Program-made: the position numbers and the translations under genes
NCBI GenBank assembly: GCA_944391575.1
Contig: CALXUC010000005.1
Span: 1 to 62,036 of the forward strand
Length of the DNA: 62,036 bases
Source: an uncultured Clostridia bacterium
GTDB lineage: Bacteria > Bacillota > Clostridia > TANB77 > CAG-508
Direction of reading: 5' to 3'
Part shown: piece by piece, positions 47,601 through 56,075 of the stretch
Layout: the number at the start of each line of letters is the position of its first letter
Numbering within the stretch: position 1 is the first letter of the stretch
The notes under the pieces: model-generated
The model's database searches: none
What the model saw: only the letters and a program-made list of their open reading frames with translations
Told to the model about the DNA's origin: nothing

Positions 47601-49064
47601 TCTAGCTAATTCTAAAATTTCAATACCCTTATTACCATTTATATATTCAGTCATTGCATTTTTTATAGAATTTTTTATCTCTGGGAACATAGTGTTTTTA
47701 GCATAAGTCATAGTTGCAGTATCTATTTCTGTTCTACTCTCTATATTTCCGTCTTCATCATAAGTATATCTATACTTTATTCCTACATTATATAAAACTG
47801 TATATCCATAATCTGAACTAGTATACGGTGCAAATTCTCTATTAATTAATCCTCTTAAATTAGAATTATTTTTCAAACTTTTTAAATACTCATCTGTATA
47901 TTTAACTACATTATCATACATTAAATCACTTAACGAATTATTAAAACGTTGTTCTACTCCATAAGGTACACTATTCTTTATTAAATCTCCTATACCATTA
48001 TTTATATAATCAGATGATAATGTAAAAATAATCTCATTTAATAAGCCTTCTGCTACATTTGCAACATAAGGTGCAACTTGATATTGAATATTACCTGAAA
48101 CTATTTTAGTTATTTGGTCTGTTATGTATTCAATAGCATCATCAGAAAAGCCGTTTTTTTCTACTTCTTCAAATGAACCATTTTCTTTAATATAATAATA
48201 TATACCTGTTTTTATATCGTTAAATATAGATTCACCTGAAGCACTACTTAAATATGTATTTACACTCTCTTTTAATACATCTCTTATCTCATTTGTTATA
48301 TCTATATTTAATTTAGCTCGTAAATCAGAAATAACCTTATCAGCAGTTATATAGTCTTTTAATCTATCAGTCTTTGTTAGATTCCCTCCATTACTATTAA
48401 CTGCATCTATTTTCTCATCACTTGTAAAAAGATAATCTGTAATAAAATCTGCTAAATATATAAACTCTGTAGTATCATTTTTTATATTTGCTGAAATTTG
48501 GTCTCCAATAGTTGTATAACTATTAACATATTTTACTACATTGTTTACCATATTATTTGCTTCATTCTCACTAATCAATTTTGCTCCCGGTCTTAAATAT
48601 CTATATCCAGTCTCTTCATCTTCATAATAACAAGAATCATTATGCCTACTTATCATAGCTCTCATTTCATTACCAATTTCTTCTTTAACTTTTTCGTTAA
48701 GTAAATTATTAGTAACTTCATAAGTCTTCTCTGTAATTACTTCTTCAAACTTAGTTTGAATATCATATAAATTACTTTGTAAAGCTGATTTTATATTATC
48801 TTTTAACTCTTGCTCCAAAGCTTCTTTATCTAACTCACTAAAAAACTTTTCAATAGCATCATTAACAGCCGTTTCAACTTCTTTATCTAAATTAATATTA
48901 TTTATATAATTTTGCAATACAGCATTAATAGTACTTTCTATTTTATCTTCTAACTCGCTTTGTTCTGTAGCTAATACAATATTAGGAAATAAAAAAGTAG
49001 AACATAAAATAAAAAAAAGGACAATTACTTTTAAAATTAAATTATGTTTTGTATTTTTCTCCAT
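41634..49064 (-). CDS. giant surface protein with vWA and SdrD/Cna-B-like domains
   Basis: This is a 2476-residue secreted protein with an N-terminal signal peptide (about residues 10-33, ending VLATEQ). A long helical region follows to about 700. A Cys/His-rich segment lies around 1000-1060 (CPLPALACIHG, WCPLLCCPIH). A Tyr/Pro-rich stretch lies around 1125-1190 (NYPQYPGSPNYP). An SdrD/Cna-B-like domain sits at about 1205-1285 (SGTVWLDN, GIPNVEVILYKKG), with a second near 1700. A von Willebrand A domain at about 1835-1995 has the altered MIDAS motif DTSEN. The C-terminal tail is a hydrophobic anchor with KRK. It probably acts in adhesion or surface structure. No in-frame CGG occurs in 2476 codons. 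Confidence 0.85.
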   Translation of the reverse strand: MEKNTKHNLILKVIVLFFILCSTFLFPNIVLATEQSELEDKIESTINAVLQNYINNINLDKEVETAVNDAIEKFFSELDKEALEQELKDNIKSALQSNLYDIQTKFEEVITEKTYEVTNNLLNEKVKEEIGNEMRAMISRHNDSCYYEDEETGYRYLRPGAKLISENEANNMVNNVVKYVNSYTTIGDQISANIKNDTTEFIYLADFITDYLFTSDEKIDAVNSNGGNLTKTDRLKDYITADKVISDLRAKLNIDITNEIRDVLKESVNTYLSSASGESIFNDIKTGIYYYIKENGSFEEVEKNGFSDDAIEYITDQITKIVSGNIQYQVAPYVANVAEGLLNEIIFTLSSDYINNGIGDLIKNSVPYGVEQRFNNSLSDLMYDNVVKYTDEYLKSLKNNSNLRGLINREFAPYTSSDYGYTVLYNVGIKYRYTYDEDGNIESRTEIDTATMTYAKNTMFPEIKNSIKNAMTEYINGNKGIEILELARSNIEDVLRDSILHPLVIDIDSAVSEWILNGIVEDIWNAIREQVYQYLKNIENDMDSFQQETGVILGDILREIRVEEGPLYDKQISFEDLANSPFLISSERGKIIVPRQNKYDRLNDATLEIGVISIYQEPTYDSSKRIIYDPTNSAKELTNPFAQNPYGASINTYYGSFGIPGIAGISRTLAEYSSKGIKNLEPEEAYVLSHQKDTAYYPDAVQMAYWHIEKDIRGVDTSVDEGIVDRNTYNIVTTLLKIASSINNAYQSFLHSLETSEAAALLKAQNIILDNKWDNINHITQIMNMVSNVSEVLKDPYKIFENLIKDFLPGEKEKIEGKDSEDPVAGIELYTEATALGKALDNWNAFEEENGANLVDRTDYSKVEVSYSKDTDKILVGPFTIDYVREFFVPISESDSEMYDKDTGIISFTGIIDAKLYADDEKTIEIKDWQFVYPDKRSIVTEYDQQYKFPYPNEVFYLEFPSTANYSINTLSKMRFQLEKMDADGQTYELKGGYDQLLWMGVDIPLVCPLPALACIHGVVGGHPTSPVSWCPLLCCPIHRTPTGTPPLHIAWNGHLLGHQYFCQQVPLGTDLHAMNLEQIIYSKIYKEYKYIDIELGEVKQYYVTSVNTTQNMQESVNKGNLLERTENVPVLPFLPNYDTYPGYPNYPQYPGSPNYPDIPYTFNSDIYPDYASYPHYTGKGPNGASDPTYPYYPENRVIPLTFHISGTVWLDNPGGTESEANGIIDENERGIPNVEVILYKKGDPDYIAKTLTNEEGYYIFEYVRVGFDYYVEFAYDGMTYKTTEYLQSDIRENNNNDLSSQTEKYTSNPENYLTSSHALENAVERDAFNDKFYNISENLATAKDGSTIELEYKTWETANGAVSTLITVDDREITKEEFKMYARTAETSLYFPVDNQYQVDLADLDLYNDGTTKYIKTYPCLEHINLGLIQREQGDFGTKSDVYQVITTEKLESETGNDIQKYKFDDKNVEDNQYDILNRNNGYYTNIPYNQELNPDDVAYRYDSEEIYGGNAELVSTILTEKSEQNVYIEYKLLIKNRGTLESGRLLEIENSFDADLEYSSKYDFTDLTSWIEVSMNDAGQVSKEEILWEYRAGTENDYSTIYTDDLKDKSLAPGEVIEIHLILKVKKDENRTLKMDLGTNEFKENITEVTIYAYDEGLMDKTSNPGSARLGNPRTYADGTDTAPLLKLVYEQDYSLENSNTIQGYVWEDIVADLLKDNNQLISDGIIDENEVKINDVKVELIEVLRDPATGEEIEVLRKTPSGTDYYRTGEDIVVDGQTIDIQDGEYRFYKLESGTFRVKFTYGDEYQLVKDLTYNAQDYKTLSLDTIYQQYNNPSLEVMIMLDTSENMTVDNKGNLMRTAITPLVDSLYKNIQKVKIGAYMFSEPAGSVERKVGLTERPNAGAVLDLFKDEAINAGRTLSESIEDALNQFSRNADGKVILILTDGYMKETEKDKEALLKAKERGVQVITIACSMDEWDDKTFGTEEAPTAGILYNIRHGNVEQYVSKVALEDILLEFEKVLPNLTDAKDVEYSYTYYVDGEPYEDIYSRKHNIDYSSVITNENAEVLHIENILALQRELEAENNKEEKDVDKINNLQAEISNRILELANNTKVTAITPNRNITFLHNNSKTQNTNMGLIERPKVEFKIDEEVSNIRIRLANGEVIIDTSKGLTQNVQEIKNDRFNIFMDEEIMQGATIEIQYKITVTNNGEVDTLADYFTYDMFNPEETYYATTTVANKIGTIYDYYTNTIFRAEDNNNINVEVNDVDLNRLRFDGITIRNWQELFDEKRQERVTPEIKRITTRLNENDTSVLLDETVVWQSNNSIKLNENVENYIDNDEVKVVETKSLRDTPIYPNISKEAISNTGVSSISFYVNYSKQLSANDSTDTLLYKNSAEIVERLNDVGRRDYIAVTGNYMPHDENSQEYDSVFTEDVVILPPFGQNMNYVLYIIIALGCTLIIVAGVLFIKRKVL

Positions 49065-49422
49065 AATATTTACATATCCTCCTTATTATACTATTATATT
49101 AATATTATATTTCCATTTTTTATGACTGTCAATGTAAGAAAATGTTAATTTTTCAGTACCTTCGGGAATTTTATCTACGGAATAAATACATATAAAAGAA
49201 AAAAATTTAATATTAAATTTATGTTACAATTTTACATAATCTTTGAAATCCTACGGAAATAAAGGCTTTTAAAGCATTTTTAGAAAAAAATTCAAAAAAA
49301 ACAATGAAAAGCCTTGGGAAATAAGGCTTTCGAGTTCTTTGTTTCCTAGTGAAAATAGTAAAAGCTATGGGAAATATGAAAATAAAAAAAAGCCTCTAAA
49401 AAAGAGACTTAAATTATCTGTT
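49065..49422. other. intergenic region with three direct repeats
   Basis: Short repeats of the form T(A/T)(C/T)GGGAAATAAGGCTTT occur near 49251, 49312 and 49366 (the first two fuller, the last partial). A terminator hairpin for hemolysin III lies at 49390-49412. No gene is seen. Confidence 0.5.
49390..49412 (-). terminator. terminator after the hemolysin III gene
   Basis: On the minus strand AAGTCTCT and AGAGGCTT form a stem with a T-rich loop, followed by TTTTTT. Confidence 0.65.
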
Positions 49423-50101
49423 TTATATATTAAGCACGTATCTTATAATAAACCAATAATGACATAAGCTTCCTAACATTACAAAAATATGGAATATTTC
49501 ATGAAATCCTACATACTTTGTTTCAATTTTAGGCCATTTCAAGCCATAAATAAGACCTCCTATTGTATAAAATATTCCTCCTGCTAAAAGCCACAATAAC
49601 GCTTCTCCACCATTTATTGTTGTTGCATTTAAAAATACTTCAAGCATTGGTGCTACTGCAATTATAACCACCCAGCCCATTGCTATATAAATAGATGTTG
49701 TAAGCCATCTAGGTGCATTTAGCCAAACTGCTGTAAGGATTATTCCGAAGTATTGCTAAGCCCCATATAACACCAAATATGCTCCAGCCCCATCCACCTA
49801 AAGTTCTTAATGGACCTAATGCTATTGGTGTATATGTAGATGCAATCAAAACATATATCATTATGTGGTCAAATTTTCTCATTACTTTGGTGCCTGTTTC
49901 CTTTAGATTTAGTAAATGGTATAAAGCACTAAATGTATATAATAATACTAAACCTGCGCCAAATATAGTAAAGCTTACTACATCCCAAGCACCTTCTCCA
50001 TACCTAACAGCCCATATGACTAAAAATACTAAACCTACTATTGAGGCAACCGCTCCTAATGCGTGCGTTCCTCCGCTCACAGGGTCTTTAACTTTTGCCA
50101 T
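49423..50101 (-). CDS. hemolysin III / YqfA family membrane protein; needs a +1 shift at CGG
   Basis: The gene starts at 50101 with MAKVKDPVSGGTHALGA. In the first frame it ends soon after CTT CGG AAT. Skipping the C at 49747 reads CTT GGA ATA ATC CTT ACA and continues LGIILTAVWLNAPRW, the family's next transmembrane segment. The join gives a 225-residue protein with about seven membrane helices and the conserved HEIFHIFVMLGSLCHYW. Without the shift both halves are incomplete and the second has no RBS. The family (PAQR-like) is widespread; its molecular role is uncertain. Confidence 0.88.
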
Positions 50102-50147
50102 AACTTCATTCCTTTCATAAATAAATTTATATTATAACTTCTTAAAA

Positions 50148-51860
50148 TTATGCTTTTTGATTATTTTCTTCCTCTTCGATTTTCTTAATTTCTTCAAATC
50201 TCTTTATTTTAGCAGTTGTTGTTTTTATCATAGGTTCTTTTGTTATTATGATATTTTTTATATGTTTATATACAGTTAAATCTTTATTTATTTCTTTTAT
50301 ATCTTTCCAAATCATTTCTTTTAATTCTTCTTCTGTTATATTTGGATATTTTTCTTTAATATATTCCTCATTATACACAATTTTTGCAGATATTAACACG
50401 TCATCACCCTTAGGCTTACCATATACCATACTTTCATCTACATATTTTAAATGGTTTATTACATTTTCTAATTCTTCAGGAAATACATTTTTACCATTTT
50501 TTAATACTATTACATTCTTCTTACGTCCGGTTATAAAAAGATATCCATCTTTATCTATATATCCTAAATCACCTGTATATAGCCAACCGTCTTTTAGTAC
50601 TTCGTTTGTTGCCTCTTCATTCTCGTAATATCCAAGCATTATATTTGGTCCTTTTGCTTTTACCTCACCTATACCATTTTCGTCTGGATTATCTATTTCT
50701 ATTTTTACACTTGGTAATTCTTTACCTACGGAACCTGTTCTTTGGTATATATGACTTTCTGCTGATAGTACAGGTGAAGATTCTGTTAAACCATATCCTT
50801 GTACCATCAATATTCCTAAATCATTAAAACCTTTTTGTACTTTAGGGTCTAAGGCTGAAGCTCCATTTACTACAAACCTCATATTTCCACCTAAATTATC
50901 TAAAATCTCTTTAAACAATTTCTTCCTTATATCTATTCCAAATTTTAATAGAAAGTTACTAATTTTTAATCCTCTTTCAAAAGTTTTAGTCTTTCCCATT
51001 TTCTCTATTGTAATCATAATTTTCTTATACATAGCTTCCACTAACAATGGAACACCAACAAATATAGAAACTTTATACTCTTTTAAATTTTCTTGTATAT
51101 GTCTTAAACCATCACAGTATACAGTCATCGTTCCCATACTTGAAAAGAATAATTGGCCTGTAGAGCCAAAAGTATGATGGTATGGTAAAAAAGCAATATT
51201 TACATCATTTTCATAAATTTCCTCAAATATACATAAATCATATATATTAGAAACTATATTTTTATGATTTAACATAACTGCTTTAGATTTAGAAGTTGTT
51301 CCTGATGTAAATATAAGTAACGCCATTTTTTCATTATCTATTTCTGCATTTATAAAATCTTTATTTCCTGCATCTAATAATTTTTTACCTTCATCAATTA
51401 AGTCATATATATATTTATATCCTTCTATTTTATCCATACAGATAAACTCTTTTACATCTGTTTCTTCTGCTACTTTTTTAATAGCCTCTTCATACGATTT
51501 TTCAAAAACAATAGCATCCGCCTTACTTCTTTGTAATAAAGAAATAATTTCTTGTTCAGGTAATCCCTTGTCTAGTGGCACAATTATACCCGTACCATTT
51601 ACTGTTGCTAAATACACTAACATCCATTCATATCTATTTTTACCAATAACGGCTATTCTTTTGTTTTTTAATCCCATATTTATAAATGCTGTACCTAACG
51701 CATTTACCTCATTACCGTATCTTTCATAAGTTATTTCTTCATACGTTACTTTTTTTCCATCTTTATGTTTTATTTTATACGCAATGTTGTTTTTGTATCT
51801 GCTCACAGTTCCTTCTGTTAGCTCTTTTATATTATTATACTTTTTAATATCTTTTTCCAT
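50148..51860 (-). CDS. long-chain acyl-CoA ligase-like AMP-binding protein
   Basis: This 570-residue adenylate-forming enzyme has the AMP-binding signature LIFTSGTTSKSKAVML and the downstream YGLTESSP and DGWLYTGDLGYIDKDGY. It probably activates fatty acids to acyl-CoA or acyl-ACP. It has an A+T-rich upstream region with a palindromic repeat at 51987. The RBS is AAAGGA. Region 51861-52187 holds that repeat and the next gene's leader. Confidence 0.92.
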   Translation of the reverse strand: MEKDIKKYNNIKELTEGTVSRYKNNIAYKIKHKDGKKVTYEEITYERYGNEVNALGTAFINMGLKNKRIAVIGKNRYEWMLVYLATVNGTGIIVPLDKGLPEQEIISLLQRSKADAIVFEKSYEEAIKKVAEETDVKEFICMDKIEGYKYIYDLIDEGKKLLDAGNKDFINAEIDNEKMALLIFTSGTTSKSKAVMLNHKNIVSNIYDLCIFEEIYENDVNIAFLPYHHTFGSTGQLFFSSMGTMTVYCDGLRHIQENLKEYKVSIFVGVPLLVEAMYKKIMITIEKMGKTKTFERGLKISNFLLKFGIDIRKKLFKEILDNLGGNMRFVVNGASALDPKVQKGFNDLGILMVQGYGLTESSPVLSAESHIYQRTGSVGKELPSVKIEIDNPDENGIGEVKAKGPNIMLGYYENEEATNEVLKDGWLYTGDLGYIDKDGYLFITGRKKNVIVLKNGKNVFPEELENVINHLKYVDESMVYGKPKGDDVLISAKIVYNEEYIKEKYPNITEEELKEMIWKDIKEINKDLTVYKHIKNIIITKEPMIKTTTAKIKRFEEIKKIEEEENNQKA

Positions 51861-51986
51861 TTTTTCATAATATCCTTTCCATTATAAGATATAAATTTAA
51901 AAGTCCACCTCATCTAGTATCGAATACTAGGTTACCACAAAAACGTATAAATGTCAAGTGAATTTTTGGTGAATTACAAATTACAC

Positions 51987-52128
51987 GTAATAATTCAGGA
52001 TATGCTTCTTAAAAGCTTGATATATAGCTATTTTTAGTCAAAACACAAGCTCAGGTGTAACAATCCGGGTCTTGACTTGCAAATAGCTATTTATCAAGCT
52101 TTTATTTAAATACCTGATGAATAGTTAC
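51987..52128. repeat. palindromic repeat element, complete copy
   Basis: Tips are GTAATAATTCAGG and CCTGATGAATAGTTAC. The inner arms are GCTTGATATATAGCTATTT and AAATAGCTATTTATCAAGC. The core retains GGTGTAACAATCCGGGTC. It lies upstream of the DUF1836 gene, which is followed by another copy. Confidence 0.9.
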
Positions 52129-52187
52129 GATATTTGACTTTTTGCCACTTTAATATTATAATATTGTTTGAAAGAAAGGAATTTAAC

Positions 52188-52700
52188 ATGGAAAATAATA
52201 CTGAAAAAAAATATATAACAAAAGATATATCTGAATTTCACATTCCTAGATGGGAAGAAATACCCGATATAGATTTATATTTAGACCAAACAGTAACTAT
52301 ACTAGAAAAATATTTAGAAAGTTATGTAGATAATAAAAATGAAAAATTAATAACAAAAACAATGATTAATAATTACGTTAAACAACAACTATTAGATCCA
52401 CCTGTAAATAAAAAATATACAAGGAAGCACATTGCTACTCTTTTTGTTATCTGTATTTTAAAACAAGTTTATAGTATTACAGATATATCTGAACTTATAA
52501 AACTTGCTTTAAAAAAACATTCTATTGAAACGTCTTACAATAAATTTTGTGACGAGTTAGAAAAATGTATAGCGACTGTTTTTAAAGGTGAAGATTATAT
52601 TGAAGATAAATTTATAAATAAAGAATTGTATCTTTTAAAAAACGTGGTGCTTTCCTTTGCAAATAAACTATATGTAAGAAAAACTTTTTTGAATAAATAA
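52188..52700 (+). CDS. DUF1836 family protein
   Basis: This 170-residue protein of the DUF1836 family has the core IPRWEEIPDIDLYLDQTV, INNYVKQQLLDPPVNKKYT and HIATLFVICILKQVYSI. The N-terminal half resembles a winged helix, so a regulator has been suggested. The ATG at 52188 is preferred because AAAGGAATT precedes it. It is on the plus strand, isolated between two copies of the palindromic repeat. Confidence 0.88.
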   Translation: MENNTEKKYITKDISEFHIPRWEEIPDIDLYLDQTVTILEKYLESYVDNKNEKLITKTMINNYVKQQLLDPPVNKKYTRKHIATLFVICILKQVYSITDISELIKLALKKHSIETSYNKFCDELEKCIATVFKGEDYIEDKFINKELYLLKNVVLSFANKLYVRKTFLNK

Positions 52701-52735
52701 TTTTTATAAAAATTAGATATACATCTATTTTAAAT

Positions 52736-52889
52736 GTTACAATCACAGCCTTTATTATAAAAATATTGAAGTACTTATATATTAATATTTTGCAATCAAA
52801 GACCCGGATTGTTAATCCCTAGCTATGTTTTTGATAAAAAATATTAATATATAAGTACTAATGATATTTATTTAGCTGTGATTTGTAAC
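52736..52889. repeat. palindromic repeat element with variant arms
   Basis: The tip GTTACAATCACAGC and its partner GCTGTGATTTGTAAC differ from the other copies, and the inner arms are AAGTACTTATATATTAAT and complement instead of GCTTGATATATAGC. The core keeps GACCCGGATTGTT and CCCTAGCTATG. Outside it, TTAGATATACAT and ATGTATATCTAA extend the palindrome to about 52713-52905. Both arms changed together, so the pairing is conserved. Confidence 0.9.
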
Positions 52890-52913
52890 TTTTAAATAAA
52901 TGTATATCTAACT

Positions 52914-53639
52914 TTAATTTTCAAAATATTTTATTATCCCATTATAAATTCCATTCACTAATCTATTTTGATAATCATCTTGTTGTAAAAGTTTTGCCTC
53001 TTCCGCATTAGATAAAAATCCACATTCAACTATTGTTGTTGGTATTTTTATATTATCTGTTAAATACTTATTAGATATAGATAAGGCCTCTCTTTTATTT
53101 TGCCTATCAGATATTTCCTCAGAAATCCCTTTTTGAATGCACTCGGCCAACTTTTTACTTTCTTCACTACTTTTCTTATAAAAAGTTTGCCACCCCCAGT
53201 ATTGCGACTGTTCTATTTTATTTAAATGTATAGATACAAAAATATCTGCATTTGAATTATTTCCTATTTTGACTCTATTTTTTAAATCTGAATTTTTCAT
53301 TTCTCTTATAGTCTTAGCAGTACTATCATAAATTCCATTTTCATTTTCTCTTGTTAAAATCACATTAAAATTATTGCTTTCAAGTTTTTCTTTTAGTTTT
53401 AAAGAAATCGTTAAATTTATATTAGCCTCTGTTAACCCACTACTATTTCCGGCACCTTCATCTGGCAAGCCATGTCCCGGATCTAATATTACAGTTTTTT
53501 TACTTAGGTCTATATTAGATACATAGAGTGAAGCTATTTCATTACTCGAACCTGTTTTAAAAAATAATAAATATATTATAATAGATAAAAAAATCGCTAA
53601 TATAAATAAAATAATTCTTTTTTTATTTAAAAGTATCAT
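52914..53639 (-). CDS. cwlD: germination-type N-acetylmuramoyl-L-alanine amidase
   Basis: This 241-residue protein has an N-terminal membrane anchor (about residues 9-26) and an Amidase_3 domain. Zinc ligands and the catalytic site are visible: ILDPGHGLPDEGA, HLNKIEQSQYWG and VECGFLSNAEEAKLL. It resembles CwlD, which with PdaA makes muramic lactam in spore cortex. The RBS is AGGTGAAAT. Confidence 0.85.
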   Translation of the reverse strand: MILLNKKRIILFILAIFLSIIIYLLFFKTGSSNEIASLYVSNIDLSKKTVILDPGHGLPDEGAGNSSGLTEANINLTISLKLKEKLESNNFNVILTRENENGIYDSTAKTIREMKNSDLKNRVKIGNNSNADIFVSIHLNKIEQSQYWGWQTFYKKSSEESKKLAECIQKGISEEISDRQNKREALSISNKYLTDNIKIPTTIVECGFLSNAEEAKLLQQDDYQNRLVNGIYNGIIKYFEN

Positions 53640-53722
53640 CTCTATTTCACCTATTACAATATATTCATCAAATAAAAAAACATTCGATTATAATTTATTT
53701 ATCCAATAGTCTTCCCTCCATT

Positions 53723-53974
53723 TTAATTCGCTAAAATTTCTTTTATCTCTTCATATGCCTCATTTACAGAACATACTCTTTTATTTTCAGTATCCTCAAT
53801 TCCTTTTTTCAACTTATTTAATAAATCTTTTTCATCCTTTATGATTAAATCATCAGAACTTTTAGTTGTTATATAAGAAAATTTAAGATATTCTATATAA
53901 TCTATAACTTTATTTGACAATTCTTCTGGTAAACTTTCAATTACATTATACAACTCTTTTTGTCTCACTGTCAT
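53723..53974 (-). CDS. small protein, antitoxin-like
   Basis: This 83-residue protein has an N-terminal helical pattern (ELYNVIESLPEELSNKVIDY), like DUF2281-type antitoxins, and a charged C-terminal part (VNEAYEEIKEIL). A toxin gene is not visible next to it. It lies 4 bases after the small gene at 53979. Function unknown. Confidence 0.6.
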   Translation of the reverse strand: MTVRQKELYNVIESLPEELSNKVIDYIEYLKFSYITTKSSDDLIIKDEKDLLNKLKKGIEDTENKRVCSVNEAYEEIKEILAN

Positions 53975-53978
53975 ATTA

Positions 53979-54179
53979 TTATCTCAATTCCGGATTTTTA
54001 TCTATTGCGTCCAATATACTTTGTTTATTGATATAATCCTTACTTTCCTTTTGTAGTGAATTTATAAACGTATTCTCTTTTCTAGGAAACACATCTTGTT
54101 CTATTTCTCCACTAGGAAGCATTTTCTGCTTTGAAAAAATTCTTTTAAAATAATTCACTATATTTTCAAATATATTCAT
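53979..54179 (-). CDS. small protein of unknown function
   Basis: This 66-residue protein has a basic N-terminus (ENIVNYFKRIFSKQK), then NTFINSLQKESKDYI and KQSILDAIDKNPELR. It may be an adaptor or an N-terminal fragment of a longer family. A strong RBS (GGAGG) is present and the next gene starts 4 bases later, so they form an operon. Confidence 0.6.
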   Translation of the reverse strand: MNIFENIVNYFKRIFSKQKMLPSGEIEQDVFPRKENTFINSLQKESKDYINKQSILDAIDKNPELR

Positions 54180-54255
54180 ATATTTCCTCCGTAATCCTAG
54201 AAAAAATATTCAAATTTTTAAATGAACTTTAAGGAACGCCCCTAAAGTTCAAAGT

Positions 54256-55182
54256 TTAATTTTTTCTTCTATTTATTGCATAACTACTTCCCATAGTTGT
54301 TTTAGCAATATGCTTAACTTGTGCTCCAACTTCTCCTATTTCTAATATATTTCCATACTTTGATTTTTCTACAACTACTACTCCAATAGAAATTGATGTA
54401 ATTGGAAATTGTTCTATTATTCCTTTTCTATTTGGTACCTCAATATAACCTCTTTCTATGTCTTCATCAGTAAAATATTTTACAATACCTTTATCAAATT
54501 CCAATATTATATTTTGGCAAACTTTCTCATAACACTCATTATCAACTATTGCAACAAAATCGTCTCCACCAATATGACCTACAAAATTTTCTATCTGACT
54601 CTTCATATGTACATTTTTTAAAATAACATTTGCCGTGAATTTTATAATTTCATCTCCACGTAAAAATCCATAAACATCATTATATGCCTTAAAATTATCT
54701 AAATCTAGATACAAAACTGAAAAACTTTCTTGTGTCATTAAACGTTTTTTCAGTTCTGCACTTATTTGCACATTTCCTGGTAAGCCTGTTAATGGACTTA
54801 TTCTTCTATTTGTATTAATCAACCTTAATAAGTTTTTTATTGTATAATACAAATAATCTTTATCCATAGGTTTATTTATATAATATTCTATGCATTCATT
54901 TAAAACTTTTATTTTATATTCTTTTTCTTTATTGCTAGATATAACAATTACAGGTGTTATATTATTATCATCATCACTTCTTATTTTTTTACATATATCT
55001 ATTAAGTCTAAAGTCATATTATCTGCATTTATAATAAACAAAACTGGTATATTTTTAAGTGCACGTTCTATTTGAGCATCTTTTATTGCTTTAAAAATAT
55101 AATCGTTTTCATTTTTAAAGATTTCTCTTATCTCACCGATTATTTCTTGCTGATTATCTATTACAATAATTTCTTGCGCCAT
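54256..55182 (-). CDS. receiver-GGDEF diguanylate cyclase
   Basis: This 308-residue protein has an N-terminal response-receiver fold (residues 1-120, EIIVIDNQQEIIGEI), with the usual acidic pair reduced to DN. The C-terminal GGDEF domain (about 135-305) has LTGLPGNVQISAELKKRL and the active site HIGGDDFVAI (GGDDF variant), so it may make c-di-GMP. No upstream inhibitory RxxD site is clear. It lies 2 bases after the CmpB-like gene, so the two form an operon. Confidence 0.85.
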   Translation of the reverse strand: MAQEIIVIDNQQEIIGEIREIFKNENDYIFKAIKDAQIERALKNIPVLFIINADNMTLDLIDICKKIRSDDDNNITPVIVISSNKEKEYKIKVLNECIEYYINKPMDKDYLYYTIKNLLRLINTNRRISPLTGLPGNVQISAELKKRLMTQESFSVLYLDLDNFKAYNDVYGFLRGDEIIKFTANVILKNVHMKSQIENFVGHIGGDDFVAIVDNECYEKVCQNIILEFDKGIVKYFTDEDIERGYIEVPNRKGIIEQFPITSISIGVVVVEKSKYGNILEIGEVGAQVKHIAKTTMGSSYAINRRKN

Positions 55183-55184
55183 AA

Positions 55185-55985
55185 TTACCTCTCTCTTTTT
55201 TCTTTTTTAATTGATTCAATCTTTTGATTTAAAAACTCAGTTATATTTTGTGATTTCATTGTAGGGAAAGCTCTTTTTAACCTTAAAATTCTTTTATATA
55301 CTTTGAATTTTAAAAGATTTTCTGTTTTTCTTAATTCATCTATAGTTTTCTTTAAAGAATCTATTTGTAAACTTTTAGTAGATAAATTTTTTATATTTTG
55401 AATATTCTTTATTTCTAATAACTTTTGGTTTAAAGTTGCTTGTATTTCTTTTAACTTTGATAATCTTATTTCTATATTCTTAACCTTAATTGAAGAAAAT
55501 ATAAAATCTATAATTATACTTATTAATATTAAAGCTAATATTGGGCTTAATATTTCTAAAGGTATTCTACTTACAAATTTGCTAATAAATGGATGCAAAA
55601 CATATATAAAAAATACTCCTAAAACTCCCCATGTTAAAGACATTCTTAAACATATCCTACCTTTATAATTAAACTTTTCGTTTGAATAGTCCCAATACTT
55701 GGTATTAAATATTTTTTCTAATAAATATCCTACAAGACATTCCCATATTGAAAATATTATTACTCCAATTAGGAACACTACTACAAAATTAGATTTAAAG
55801 CCATCTAAAAACAAATATAAGATAATTGCCCCAAAACCATATATTGGACAAAAAGGTCCAAATATAAATCCACTATTTACAGGTTTTTTCTGCAAGTATG
55901 TTTTATATACAGATTCTAATACCCATCCCAAAAATGAATATATTACAAAATAAGCTAATAAAATAATTAAATGATTTATATCCAC
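55185..55985 (-). CDS. putative ABC-transporter type IV (CmpB-like) membrane protein
   Basis: This 266-residue membrane protein has the family core YSFLGWVLESVYKTY, SGFIFGPFCPIYGFGAI and several transmembrane helices. A Lys-rich helical C-terminal tail follows. Family PF06541 (ABC_trans_CmpB); the function is not established. It starts at GTG with GGAGG upstream and is first in the operon with the GGDEF gene. Confidence 0.85.
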   Translation of the reverse strand: MDINHLIILLAYFVIYSFLGWVLESVYKTYLQKKPVNSGFIFGPFCPIYGFGAIILYLFLDGFKSNFVVVFLIGVIIFSIWECLVGYLLEKIFNTKYWDYSNEKFNYKGRICLRMSLTWGVLGVFFIYVLHPFISKFVSRIPLEILSPILALILISIIIDFIFSSIKVKNIEIRLSKLKEIQATLNQKLLEIKNIQNIKNLSTKSLQIDSLKKTIDELRKTENLLKFKVYKRILRLKRAFPTMKSQNITEFLNQKIESIKKEKRER

Positions 55986-56075
55986 TTATAGACCTCCATA
56001 AAAAAGATAGAATGGTTCTAATGTAAATTTTATGCATTAGAACATCATTAATATCTTTTATGTTTATAAACTGCT

